Notes under the pieces: model-generated
Databases searched by the model: none
The model's input: the letters and a program-made list of their open reading frames with translations, nothing else
Told to the model about the DNA's origin: nothing
Position numbers and translations under genes: made by a program
DNA from: Myxocyprinus asiaticus
Taxonomy: Eukaryota > Chordata > Actinopteri > Cypriniformes > Catostomidae
NCBI RefSeq assembly: GCF_019703515.2
Contig: NC_059372.1
Coordinates: forward strand, 16,520,492 to 16,584,491
Reading direction: 5' to 3'
Length of the DNA: 64,000 bases
Part shown: positions 46,811 through 57,700 of the stretch, piece by piece
How the letters are laid out: each line of letters opens with the position of its first letter
How positions within the stretch are numbered: the stretch's first letter is position 1

Positions 46811-47039
46811 AAAAAATCAGGTTGTGTACGTAAGCGTGAAATCGTACTCTGGAAACCCTGGCAAAAAGCAAACTTTGCAAGAGAGATTGAAGCTGATCTC
46901 ACAATTCTGATTGCTCAGTCGTGCCATCCAGTTGTCTGATATTTTAGAATAATGACAGCACATTTTAAGATATTTCACCAGTCATCCAGTTATTGAGAGT
47001 CATCTTTCTTACGTCTTAAATCACTCTGCAATCTGTACA

Positions 47040-47345
47040 AGTAAGCTTATAAAATAATTTCAACTCAAATCAATATTTCATGTCCATTTATCTATTTATT
47101 GGTCAATTGGATTGTGATAAGCTGGATAATGAGCAGTCAGACTGACATTTTCGCAAAATAAACAACAAAAGAACTCTGAAGCAAACCAGAGATGTAACTG
47201 AGCTGTTTCTAGAGACTCTGAAATCTCTTTCTTTTCACATACTAACATAATTTCAACACAAATTAATATTTCATGCCCATTTATGTGGTAGGTAGTTGTG
47301 TAATAAGCAGGATAATGTACAGTCATTTGGTCTTTATTGCAAAAT
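47040..47345 (+). repeat. diverged ~195-bp tandem duplication
   Basis: ATAATTTCAACTCAAATCAA with ATATTTCATGTCCATTTAT (about 47052-47090) recurs as ATAATTTCAACACAAATTAA with ATATTTCATGCCCATTTAT (about 47247-47285). The following GATAAGCTGGATAATG and GCAAAATAAAC words also recur. Confidence 0.75.
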
Positions 47346-47900
47346 AAACCCCATCAGGTTGATCATCATCTGACTATACATTATCTACTTTGTTCTTTTT
47401 TCTTTGTCTTAACTTAGTGTTACTTTTCAGTGGAGTATGGGTCCCGATTACCTTTGAAATAAAGAAATCATTTAGACGAATTTGATGCTTGAATACAGAA
47501 AAAAAATTAATTAAAAGGGGATTCTCATCATATATTAAAATGGATTTGGATATGGGTATCCTCTGGCCTGGCCAGATCTGTTTGATGAACTGCTGATCTA
47601 TTGATGAACTATTCTGATGTTCTATCATAAGAACTCTACTGTAAAAGAGATTATCAGGTCTTGTACATGGTGACCTGAAGCCTGGGCCACAACTTTTCAG
47701 GGAAGAATTGGAGAGAGAAAGAGAATGTGTCAGTAATTTTTCATGCATGCATGAGTGTCTGTGTGTGTACCAGGCCTTGTAGTTGGAGGATTGCGTGCAG
47801 ATAAGAAGCAGGGGAGCTGAGGAGAGGTGGCAGGGGACTGCTGGAGGCTTGTCCATGATGATCTTTGTGCAGTTAGCTTAGACAGTCTCTGTCTGCATTG

Positions 47901-47902
<2 letters not shown>
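47346..47902. other. unassigned intron; holds the 42-bp shared segment
   Basis: Apparently unique sequence. 47641-47682 is identical to 51278-51319. The 160-codon minus-strand ORF across this region has no family resemblance. Confidence 0.5.

Positions 47903-47975
<73 letters not shown>
47903..47975. repeat. (TA)n microsatellite
   Basis: Pure TA dinucleotides over 73 bp. Confidence 0.95.
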
Positions 47976-47978
<3 letters not shown>

Positions 47979-48371
47979 TAAAATGCTTGGGGCCATAAGC
48001 CCTTGCACTTGAATAATTAAATTATGTATATTTGGGCATAGAATGATATATGGGGATGTGTAATTAGTTGTTGTTTAGAATTAATAGAGGATTTAGTTCT
48101 TATTTAGTGTTGTTGATGTTGCTTTGTTGTACATTGTTGTGTTCTTTTGAAGTCACCATTATGGTGATTAGTATTCCCTTTGGTTGGCAACTTGGACCTT
48201 GTTCAATTTTAATTACTTCTTTTTCAACAAGCGCAATGGTGTTACAAGTGTGGTAGTATTATGTTTTAGTACACAAGTGTATTATTTTGTGCCAGGGGTT
48301 CTAAACAATTCTCAAGTCTAGTTGTTATGTTAGCTTAAAGGGGAATTGCTGGCGACATAGTTGCAATAGTT

Positions 48372-49380
48372 GCCCTACAGTTTGCTTATCGAGCAAACGG
48401 GTCTGTGGATGATTCAGTCAACATGGGATTGCATCATATTCTGCAACTTCTGTTCAGACCCAGGACATATGCAAGGATCCTTTTTGTGGACTTCAGTTCG
48501 GCTTTCAACACCATCATCCCAGCTATTCTCCAGAATAAATTACACCAACTCTCTGTTCCCACATCTATCTGTCAGTGGATCACCAGCTTTCTGACGGACA
48601 GGCAGCAGCTTGTGAGACAGGGGAAATTCACTTCCAGCACATGTACAATCAGCACTGGTGCCCCCCAGGGATGTGTGCTTTCCCCACTACTCTTCTCCCT
48701 GTATACCAATGACTGCACCGCCAAGGACCCCTCTGTCATGCCCCTGAAGTTTGCAGATGACACTACTGTCATTAGCCTCATCCAAGATGATGATGAGTCT
48801 GTATACAGAAGGGAGGTTGAATGGCTGGCTCACTGGTGCAGTCAAAACAACCTTGAGCTCAACACGCTAAAAAAAGATGATAGTGGACTTTAGGAGGAAC
48901 ACTCCAACATTGACCCTGCTCACTCTTCTAAACAGCACTGTGGCAGTAGTGGAGACATTCAGGTTCCTGGGCACTACCATCTCACAGGACCTGAAGTGGG
49001 AGACCCACATAAACTCCATTGTGAAAAAGGCCCTTTGCCAATGGAGGAAGTTCAACCTGCCACAGGCGCTGTTGATACAGTTCTACTCAGCAGTCATTGA
49101 GTCTGTCCTCTGCACTTCAGTAACTGTCTGGTTTGGTTCAGCTATGAAATCGGACATCAGAAGACTACAAAGGACAGTTCAGACTGCCCCCTGCCCTCCC
49201 TTCAAGAATTGTACACTTCCAGAGTGAGGAAAAGGGCTGGAAAAATCACTCTGGACCCCACTCACCCAGCCCACTACCTTTTTGAACTGTTGCCTTCTGG
49301 CAGGTGCTACAGAGCACTGAGCACCAGAACCATCAGGCACAGGAACAGTTTTTTCCCTCAGGCTATCCATCTCATGTATA
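48372..49380 (+). pseudogene. broken non-LTR reverse transcriptase
   Basis: The first open stretch carries VDFSSAFNTIIP, the RT core GAPQGCVLSPLLFSLYTND, and the catalytic FADDTTVI (FADD at 48750-48761), followed by LAHWCSQNNLELNTLK. A frameshift near 48872 moves the rest (MIVDFRRNTP and RFLGTTISQDLKW) to another frame. The usual segment between KKA and RKFNLPQ is shortened in frame. A second break near 49185 ends the protein early; the typical C-terminal words remain in DNA as far as the FFPQAIHL-like region at 49350-49375. The N-terminal endonuclease is absent. The clade (L2 or CR1) is judged from motif style only. Confidence 0.85.
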
Positions 49381-49426
49381 GTTAAAACTGCCCCATTGAG
49401 CAATAATTGTGTGCAATACACAGCTT

Positions 49427-49430
<4 letters not shown>

Positions 49431-49470
<40 letters not shown>

Positions 49471-49491
49471 TAGATATATAGATATATATAT
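49431..49491. repeat. (TA)n/(GATA)n microsatellite in the LINE 3' region
   Basis: TA dinucleotides with GATA interruptions at the right end. Confidence 0.9.
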
Positions 49492-49977
49492 TGTCTTATT
49501 GTATTTCTATATATACTTATATTTTCTATTCACTTATTATTTTTATTGCATTTTTTAATTATTATCTCTGTCTTGTTGTTGTATTGTTTGTGCACTGGAA
49601 GCTTCTGTCGCCAAGACAAATTCCTTGTATGTGTAAGCATACTTGGCAATAAAGCTAATTTTGATTCTGAATACTATTGTGGTGTGCTTGAGTGGTCGCT
49701 GTCTGTGAAAGAATACGCAGCCTCAATAATTTTTATTGCAAGTTTGCCCACCAAACACACACAGGCATCAACACTTGGCACATAGTGAGTGTTGTGTGCT
49801 AAAAGTAATGACAAAAACAAAAACAGCAACAGCATGAATAAAAACAAATAATAAAAATGCAAATAATAAAACAATGCAACTGCATAATTTATTCATGCAC
49901 ACTGGGAGTGCCAGCCACTGTAGACTGTAAGAAATTACTGTAAAGCAGACACTGCTCATTATTGAGATTCTACAATA

Positions 49978-50164
49978 ATTGAGAGCGAGAACCACTAATT
50001 GCGACCATGAGGAGGTTACTCCATATGACTCTACCCTTCCTAGCAACCGGGCCAATTTGGTTGCTTGGTAGACCTGGCTTGAGTCACTCAGCACACCCTG
50101 GACTTGAACTTGCGACTCCAGGGGTGGTAGTCAGCATTAATACTCGTTGAGCAACCCAGGCCCC
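49978..50164 (-). mobile_element. HAmo-like SINE, 5' part only
   Basis: On the minus strand it starts GGGGCCTGGGTTGCTCAACG, has the B-box-like GCAAGTTCAAGTCC, then CCAAATTGGCCCGGTTGCTA. It matches the tRNA-derived head and first body part of the SINE at 21497-21936. The 3' half is missing. Confidence 0.8.
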
Positions 50165-50511
50165 TGATTTGCACTTTTAAATGTACCACTATGATAACAT
50201 AAGTGATAAACAGAAGGCCACGTGCAGTGTTTTAGTCATAGTTTTAGTCTTTTAAAATTAGTCAATGTTTCATGTCATTTTTTTAATTAATTTTAGCCAG
50301 TTTTACGCTGACTAAAATGGCATATTGTTTTAGTCAAAACGTGTGTCAAACTGTAACAGACAAAACTTTAATCAAATGTATAAACATTATTATTTAAACA
50401 TGTATCAAACTTATAAAAGGTAGGTCACATACAACAAACTATACACCTGCCCTTGCTGTGAAAACCAGAGCTCCTGAAATAATAGCACATAATGAATATA
50501 ATATAGTATTA

Positions 50512-50519
50512 GCTACTCT
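50512..50519 (+). repeat. 8-bp target-site duplication, left
   Basis: GCTACTCT directly precedes the left terminus (GGTAACAC) of the 4.2-kb element and is repeated exactly at 54752-54759. Confidence 0.85.
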
Positions 50520-50734
50520 GGTAACACTTTATTTTAGGGATCAGAAAAGGTAGGTAATTAATGATTAATAATTAGGTATGTAAGGGACTAGTTACTGACT
50601 TGTTTAAAATTATAAGGTATTTATTAGGCCTTTGTTTGCTGATTTCTTACCCTTGCCTAAAAGCCTCTTTACATTTATTTTTTTTTTCTTTCCTAACAAT
50701 GAACTTAACAGGTAAAAACAAAAGATACAAATAG

Positions 50735-51604
50735 CAGGGTTGGGGAGTAACGGAATACATGTAACGGGATTACGTATTTAAAATACAAAATATAATTAAC
50801 TGTATTCCACTACAATTACAATTTAAATCATTGGTAATTAGAATACAGTTACATTCAAAAAGTACTTGATTACTGAAGAGATTACTTTGCATTTTATTGT
50901 CATTTGTTTCATTTAATATTTAGTCCTTTCAGATGGAAAACATTTATACATATAAATGATGCGATCCAAAGTGCATTTGAACAGCGGTGAAACACTTTCT
51001 TATGATGTGTTGCATTCATACGAGCAGACAGAGAAGTATGTTTGAAGACTGGAGCAGAAGAAATAGAAATAAACCTTGTGTAAATTGTCAGCTTTACGCT
51101 AAGCTAAAATGCTGTTTCTAGCCATTTTACATGCACATGTTTCCAGGCACGATTATATATTTTTATCAAGAAAATTCACGTTGGATCATAATTTCTTTTT
51201 TCTAGTAAGATCTTTGATATTAGGGCATAAATCGTATTCTTGATGATAATTTTTGTATTGTTTTCCTGTAAAAATATGTAAAAGAGATTATCAGGTCTTG
51301 TACATGGTGACCTGAAGCCATGGTGACCTGAAGCCACCACTAATTTATATATTGTTTTAGAAACAACACTGCATAAGATATTTAGGTTTTTCAGAGAATG
51401 TATTTTTAACGTGTATTTTTTCTTACTGTACTGGTAGAGTTATTATAGTCAAAACAGGTGAAAAAATCTAAAAGTAATCCAAAGTATTTAGAATACTTTA
51501 CTGACCTTGAGTAATCTAACGGAATACGTTACAAATGACATTTTACAGCATGTATTCTGTAATCTGTAGTGGAATGCATTTCAAAAGTAACCCTCCCAAT
51601 CTTG
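50735..51604. mobile_element. nested hAT-like MITE (CAGGGTTGGGGAGTAACGG type)
   Basis: The left end CAGGGTTGGGGAGTAACGG and the inverted right end CAAGATTGGGAGGGTTAC bracket GTAACGGGATTACGTATTT- and GGAATACGTTACAAATG-type sequence, a common fish element. The flanks ACAAATAG and ATCAGTAG agree at 5 of 8 positions, consistent with an old 8-bp duplication. It carries the 42-bp shared segment at 51278-51319. Confidence 0.7.
51278..51335 (+). repeat. 42-bp copy of 47641-47682 plus 16-bp tandem
   Basis: GTAAAAGAGATTATCAGGTC through GACCTGAAGCC is identical to 47641-47682. Here the last part, CATGGTGACCTGAAGC, is directly repeated once more. Confidence 0.93.
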
Positions 51605-52084
51605 ATCAGTAGCTAGTAAGGAGCAAAATACATCCTTTATTCACCTTATGTGCCAGAGAAACTAGCGCACAGCCATGTTGAAAATTTTGTCTCTGAACTT
51701 CTGCTCTAGCGGTCGCTATATAGATATCTACAGTGTTGATATTAAAGTAGCTTGGAAGCAGAGCAGGGAGTTTTTAAAACATTCATAAATGTACAAGATC
51801 TTACCTTCACACTGTGGATGTACTGATATATTTCTCTGCTCATGAAACTCCAAGAGACAACACAAAGTCATTAAAAATATCTCTGTACAACACCTCTAGT
51901 CATCTTTTTGTGTCATTCAACCATCCTGTTATTATTAAGGTGAGTAGATGTTTTGAGTGTCAAACAGGGATGGGGGAAGGGGTGTGTAAGGCTGGCACCA
52001 GAATGTCTACAACCAAAAGGCGCCATTTCCGGTAAAAGTCAAAGAACTCTGCGAGAATCAACGTCATAGAACTCTCTCACAAAA

Positions 52085-52192
52085 GCTGAAATCTACACCT
52101 GAATATCACCACGTGTGATAAAGTGCAAATCGCCTTTTGCTGAAATCTACACCTGAATATCACCACAGTGTGATAAATTGCAAATCACCTTG
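52085..52192 (+). repeat. ~55-bp tandem duplication
   Basis: GCTGAAATCTACACCTGAAT with ATCACCAC and GTGTGATAAA occurs twice in a row with only a few differences. Confidence 0.88.
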
Positions 52193-52427
52193 CTGCCCCC
52201 CCTTCTCTCTCCCCTTCTCCCCTTCAACAGCTCTGGACCAACACAAAGATATGTAAAAAATATAACAAATAACATGAAAACAAAGAATGCAACTGTATGT
52301 GTTTGATATCATTTAAGAGGTCTCTGTGCGACTGGTATAGTTGTCTCTTTCCCATGTTGATAAAACTAATGGTAACAAAGTTATAAGATCTTTGCCAAAT
52401 ACTGCATAATTCTGGAGGTGGCTCCCC

Positions 52428-52800
52428 CTCCTTGACCTACAATTGAAATTATCTCCTGTATGTTAACAAGGTTAAACCCCAGGAAGTCAAGAACCCATTC
52501 ACCCCCAAATCCTCATTGTTCAAAGGATAATACCATTTGGTACAGTGTTTATTCTGTCTGGATATTTAAGGAAAGTTGGCATGAAGTTCTGGGAATCTGT
52601 ATACAGATCTCCCATGCTGTACCGCTGCATGTAGTTTTGTCAGGTATGTTTCTTTGACTTGTCTTTTATTTTTAGTAATGCTTGTTTATTCTGATCATGT
52701 GAAATTGGCTTTGATTTGAATTTCTGCAACAATGTTTTATATCCTACCTGACAAATAAATTGTTATTATTTGATTTATTCTGAATTCCTCTGAAATCATT
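52428..52800 (+). other. possible LTR-like block
   Basis: A promoter-like GGATATTTAAGG (about 52560), followed by an AATAAA (52754) and a T-rich region (TTATTATTTGATTTATTC), has the order promoter, then polyadenylation signal, of a retroelement LTR. No second LTR, primer-binding site or gag/pol reading frame was found nearby. This is a weak call from layout alone. Confidence 0.25.
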
Positions 52801-52854
52801 ACTGGAGCTTTAATATAGGAGGAAGCCATTTAAAGACTCTCAGTTTGAATTTAA

Positions 52855-53030
52855 ACCACTCAGGACAACCAGGTAGGACAACCACCTAGGACAACCAGGT
52901 AGGACAACCACCTAGGACAGCCAGGTAGGATTTGAATTTCAATAGACCAGGGTAGACCATACTGGAGCTTTAATATAGGAGAAACCACTCAGGACAACCG
53001 GGTAGGAGAAAGCCATTTAAAGACTCTGTC
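52855..53030 (+). repeat. GGACAACC tandem array and duplicated block
   Basis: CAGGTAGGACAACCACCTAG, a 22-bp unit, repeats about three times (52859-52930). The wider block with CTGGAGCTTTAATATAGGAG and GCCATTTAAAGACTCT occurs twice (from 52803 and from 52962). Confidence 0.85.
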
Positions 53031-53078
53031 ACTGCTCACCGCCCATCTTAGCAAGTTGTATGTACGTGACTAAGCGGC

Positions 53079-53119
53079 AATATCGTCTGGTTATGAGAAA
53101 AGCCAAACCAGACGATATT
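53079..53119. repeat. perfect 14-bp inverted repeat
   Basis: AATATCGTCTGGTT (53079-53092) and its exact complement (53106-53119) are separated by 13 bases. Confidence 0.9.
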
Positions 53120-53326
53120 AATTAACCCTACAACCACTGACTAAGAACGGAACTGGCTATCCATTTTCGGGAGGTTTACGTAATTTAATAACGGCCGGCG
53201 TAAGTCTCCAAAGATCAAAAGGACAATGAATAGGAGAGGATTTAGAGTAATCAATAACCTAAAAATGTTAAATTAAAAGAATGATCAGAAATTAATTAGA
53301 GCTTAAATATAAATTAGAGGTGAACT

Positions 53327-53365
53327 TAAAATTGGAGTCAGATTAATATAAAATTGGAGTCAGAT
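53327..53365 (+). repeat. 22-bp tandem pair
   Basis: TAAAATTGGAGTCAGAT occurs twice, 22 bp apart. Confidence 0.7.
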
Positions 53366-53544
53366 AAAATGAATAACGGAATTAAATGTGTGAATTAACA
53401 ATAATTGATTTACTGCAGCGCTCAGAAAAGACAGAACAACGCAGAGACCTTCAAGGGCAATTTATTGAAGTTCCGCTCCGGAACGGATATGAAAATTATT
53501 ATCCAGATTCCCTTTTCCTTTTTTTACAGGTGCAACTATATTTA

Positions 53545-53545
53545 T

Positions 53546-53630
<85 letters not shown>
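53545..53630. repeat. (CA)n(TA)n compound microsatellite
   Basis: About 9 CA units pass into more than 30 TA units. Apparent ORFs across it are only IYIY translations. Confidence 0.95.
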
Positions 53631-53634
<4 letters not shown>

Positions 53635-53980
53635 ATTTTATATTCTATTTACAACAATTTTAATTGCATGCAAGCCTCTAAAAATGTAGGGTGACAAATT
53701 AATTTTAAAAAGTACAATTGTAATTTTCTTTAATGTTATGAACTTGCATGTGTAATAATGCGAGCTGTCACTGTTGGAAATTTCATGTCATCTACACATT
53801 TTAACCCAAACTATTAACAAGTTGAAGCCTAAAAATTAAGCAGAATTACACATATAACAATTAAACGCTTGTATCATGAAAAAGTGCAGTGTGTCATAGC
53901 TGTCTGAATGTGATCTGCCAGGTCCAGTTTACCTCATCAGGTGTCAGAAAAAAAACAAACATTTAGAGTGACAGAAAAAA

Positions 53981-54014
53981 CACCTCACAAGCATTTTCAC
54001 GTGCTTGTGAGGTG
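53981..54014. repeat. perfect 13-bp inverted repeat
   Basis: CACCTCACAAGCA and its exact complement are separated by 8 bases (TTTTCACG). Confidence 0.9.
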
Positions 54015-54751
54015 CACGTTCACGTTATATGAGAAGTAAAGAGGTGGTGTAGACTCGCACCATCAACTCTTGGGGAAAAATACTTTCTGTGCTCCCACAC
54101 GAAATCCAATTTGATTGACTCTTCTCAGTTGCTTCACAGGAAGTTAGATGACAAAATCCGAAAGAGTGGAGCACAGAAAAAGGGCGGGGCTGAATAAGGT
54201 TCTCATTGCACTGTGTGAATGTGCAGCTTATAAGTATTAAATAAATATAGAAGAGAGACTTTTGTTGCTTAGTGTAAATAGCAACAAAAATTGTCTTCTT
54301 TGCACCAAGTGCAAATAGTTTTAGATGCATTTTGCACCCCTAATTAAATACTACCATACAGTATAGGGGCATCACTACAGCATGTGTACTGTGTTTATTT
54401 AGAGTCCTACATACACCCTACCCCTAAACCTAACCCTAACCTGCCCTGCTTTGTTGAAATATTATGTATTCTACATGTATTTTATACTCGTAAGCCGCTA
54501 ATTCACACAGAGTACTGTGAACCTATAAAGGATGCCATTTGTGTCATAATAGCTATTGATATGTTTTGTTTTTAGGTAATGAATTCATTGTTATGAATGT
54601 AAAGGGGCTATAAAGCAAGAAAATTAAATCAGCCAATAAAGGCTTAATAAATACGTATAATGCCAAACCAGTCCATCACTAGTCACTTTCAAGTGTAATT
54701 ATTAGTCATGAATTGCTGTCTAATTTCTGATCCCTAAAATAATGTGTTACC

Positions 54752-54759
54752 GCTACTCT
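54752..54759 (+). repeat. 8-bp target-site duplication, right
   Basis: GCTACTCT directly follows the right terminus (GTGTTACC) of the 4.2-kb element. Confidence 0.85.
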
Positions 54760-57700
54760 TTAGAAGTTAATCTACTATATTCTGGATTATTCATTCTTTA
54801 GAGTGTGTTATTAATTTTCCGTGTTTAGTCAGTTTAGAATATTGCATTGCGTGTTGCACATTTCTTTAGCGTATTCACAATGCAAGTTACGCAACGCAAG
54901 TTACAGTATGCATTTTACGAGTAGCACGTAATTTAGTTCATGTTCACCTGTTTTTTCTGTGCAGATATAAGTTGTAATGTTACAAATACAGTACATACAG
55001 AATTGTGGATATAGTGATTAATCTCATGTATAAATAGGATGCGTTTGAGTGAGGTAATTAACTAATTTGTAAAGTTATTTATTTTGCCAGTGTTCAGTGT
55101 ATTCAACTCATGCACTTTAAGCAGGGAAATCCCCACATTACTGAATTATTTGATTAGATGAATCCATATCTAATATCTTCTTTTAGAAACAGATGTTTCT
55201 ATAGATGTTTCTTCTTCTGTTTATATTTCGCACTAGCAATATCTTGCAGTAAAATAAAATAAAAATAATAAAAATACATTGATTTCATTGACGAGATTAA
55301 CACTGGCCACATTGTGACTTAAATTTCATCAAGAGTGGCCTTTCCAGGAGCAATGGCCAGCAAATATGTTTAGAAAGTGCACAGTGTCAATGCACATAAC
55401 TGATATAAAAAATAAGAAAGAATATAAATATTTCAATAAAATATACTAATCAAATTTGATGAATCATACAGAGACTTTTGGAAATGCCTAATAATTTTTT
55501 TTCCACATTATTTTTTTAAAAGTATTTTGCCTAAGAAGTACATGTTTTGTCTTGTTAAACATAATATAAATACTGTTTATGGTTAACCAACCACTTATCC
55601 AGGTAATCAGTTAACCAATTAACAGTTTTGGTACTGTAGCATTTTTATATGCTTTTTGGTTAAAATTAAGAGCATTTTATATTGTACTGTAAATTTACAG
55701 TGCAGTTTTGTTGCAGTACAGGTAGAGCACTGGTTAGTCCTCTGCAATAAAGGGGACATAGTATAAGTTGACAGGCAGGACTGTGTTCTAACTACAACTT
55801 CCCAGTCTTTTCCTGTCCCAGACTGGATCCTTACACTTTTTGCTCTGCACTGGCTGTGGCTTGTTTTGATGAATAGCCTTTTTATATACAGTAAATCAGT
55901 TTTATTTGAAGTCTAAATGTGAAATATGTTGTTAGCTATAGTAGTGCTCCTCTGCTGTCACCCTCTTCAGCCTTAAAAGGTTCTCCTCAGTTCTCACCTG
56001 TACCTCTATGCCTCTCCTTTCTCACCTACCTCCCCTGGAATCCTGCCTCGCCCCAACCCGAGCCCCAGAGGTTTGCTTGGAGTCACTGTCCCAGAATCCC
56101 CTCTGCTCAGCCCGGGCCAGGTTCTGGCCTCCCTTGTCTCCTCCAAACATCTGGAGCACAGCTGGAGGAGGGCACCGGGTGAGCGTCTTCTGTCATCTCT
56201 AGTGCATCAACAGGATGCAAGGTGGGGGCAGGTGAGTCATGAATCTGAAATGGAGAAATAATTTTGTGCGTCGCAGATCAATGTGAGCCATTAAGCAGCT
56301 GCACAGCGTACTTTAGGAGGAGGAGAAAAGCCAGCCTCTTGGCCCATATGCTCTCTGCAACTCCAATCTATCAGGGTGTCAGAGCTGCCATGATGCACTC
56401 ACTTCGAGCAGCAGGCAGGGGCCAGACACAACAGGAGGCCCTTGTTTGAAAAGACATCTGACTCGTGGAAGAGTGCCAGAGATGGAGGGATGGAGAGTGA
56501 AGTGGTGCGGAGGGCCAGAGCGTGTTTGTTTACCAACAGCTGTCCAAATCACCACTGTTAGCTTGCATTTCCTGTGCACTTTCCCTGGACTTCGCAGACT
56601 TGTTGACATTGAATGTTTGGGCCTCAGCAAGCCAATACTTAGACTAATTAGCTGGCTAATTAAGACAATTTTCCAATTCTGAGAGAAATTTGGGTGACTT
56701 AAAATGTAAATCTGAGCAAAGATAGCTTGGAGATTGGCCGTAAGTGAAGTTAACTGCAGGGCTGTGCTTGGCACTCTCCCTCCAGTGACTAATTGATTTA
56801 GCATAACAAAGCATGGACTGACATTTATTCATCACCGTGGCATTTGAGAATGCTTAAAATGTCCTTTCTCCATGTCAATGGTGAAACTAATGGATTCTCT
56901 CTGAGTGTGTGAGCTATAGGCAGTAAGATGTTTTTGAGGCACTGAACACCTATCTAAAAGTCCCTGACTGCTCATAGATTACTTGACACTTTGTAAAGGT
57001 CTGATGACCAAAATGTTCCCAGTTGCACATTATAATTTAGTGACTAAAAGTAGCGAAGCCTTTCCCTCCATTTGCACTGCTCTATACGCATTGATCTATT
57101 AAGTTTATGTTGTGTGCTTTCGAGTGGCTAGCTCTGAAATCAAGTTTGCTGGGAGGACTCGAGCATTAGTAATCCATACTCTCTAAATGAGAGTCCATTA
57201 GCATAGCACTTGTGTTTGCACCTGAAATGATCGGTTAGTAGGGCTATTCCAGCCATGGGGAAACTTGAGAGAGGCTATTTCTTATGGCTGTTTCATACTT
57301 AAAAAGGCAACAAAACCCCCAAGTTATATTACTCTAGCACTCTAAACTTCAAATCTGAGAGCGGATTCAGGAAACACAGAGGATGCAAGTGTTTATTTTG
57401 CCAAGTTTTGAAATGGATTATACACAGCAGTAGCCTACAACAACTGTACTTTTTATCTGGCATCAGTAAAACAAATAGTATAAAATGGATAGTTTCAACA
57501 CTCAATTCTGATTGGTTGAGTCAGCATTGTAAAATGACTAAAAACGCATGCGTGATCGCACATGCAATATTAATACGTGGCAACCGTAAACAGTCTACAG
57601 TTACTTTGTTAAAATAATTGTTTATTCCAATTACTGTACTATTATTCATAAATGTCACTGTTTACAGAACAGTATTGTCTTTTATCATATCGTTATTGCT

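Larger units (their letters stand above)
48372..49676 (+). mobile_element. 5'-truncated L2/CR1-like LINE
   Basis: Homology begins abruptly within the reverse transcriptase and runs to a 3' tail ending GCAATAAAGCTAATTTTGAT, as expected for 5'-truncated LINE copies of the L2/CR1 group. The 3' region includes a (TA)n array (49431-49491). No target-site duplication was identified. Confidence 0.85.
50520..54751. mobile_element. 4.2-kb hAT-like element with inverted ends and perfect 8-bp duplication
   Basis: The left end GGTAACACTTTATTTTAGGG then ATCAGAAA is matched by the inverted right end with one mismatch in the first 28 bases. Pairing continues further in, for example TATTTATTAGGCCTTTGTTT on the left against the inverted AAAGGCTTAATAAATA on the right. 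Flanking GCTACTCT on both sides is the 8-bp duplication expected of hAT insertion. The ~4-kb interior has no recognisable transposase. It contains a nested hAT-like element, an LTR-like block, short tandem repeats, two perfect hairpins and a (CA)n(TA)n array. It is non-autonomous, or an old element filled by later insertions. Confidence 0.85.

Noticed and set aside
47374..47856. 160-codon ORF on the minus strand
   Set aside because: Low-complexity Ser/His-rich stretches and no recognisable domain; best taken as chance.
54415..54445. Telomere-like CCTAACCCTAACC
   Set aside because: Only two imperfect units; similar short runs occur at 18383-18405. This is common in fish intron repeats and not a telomere remnant.
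56379..56804. 141-codon ORF on the minus strand
   Set aside because: No family resemblance. The sequence reads as intron on both strands.
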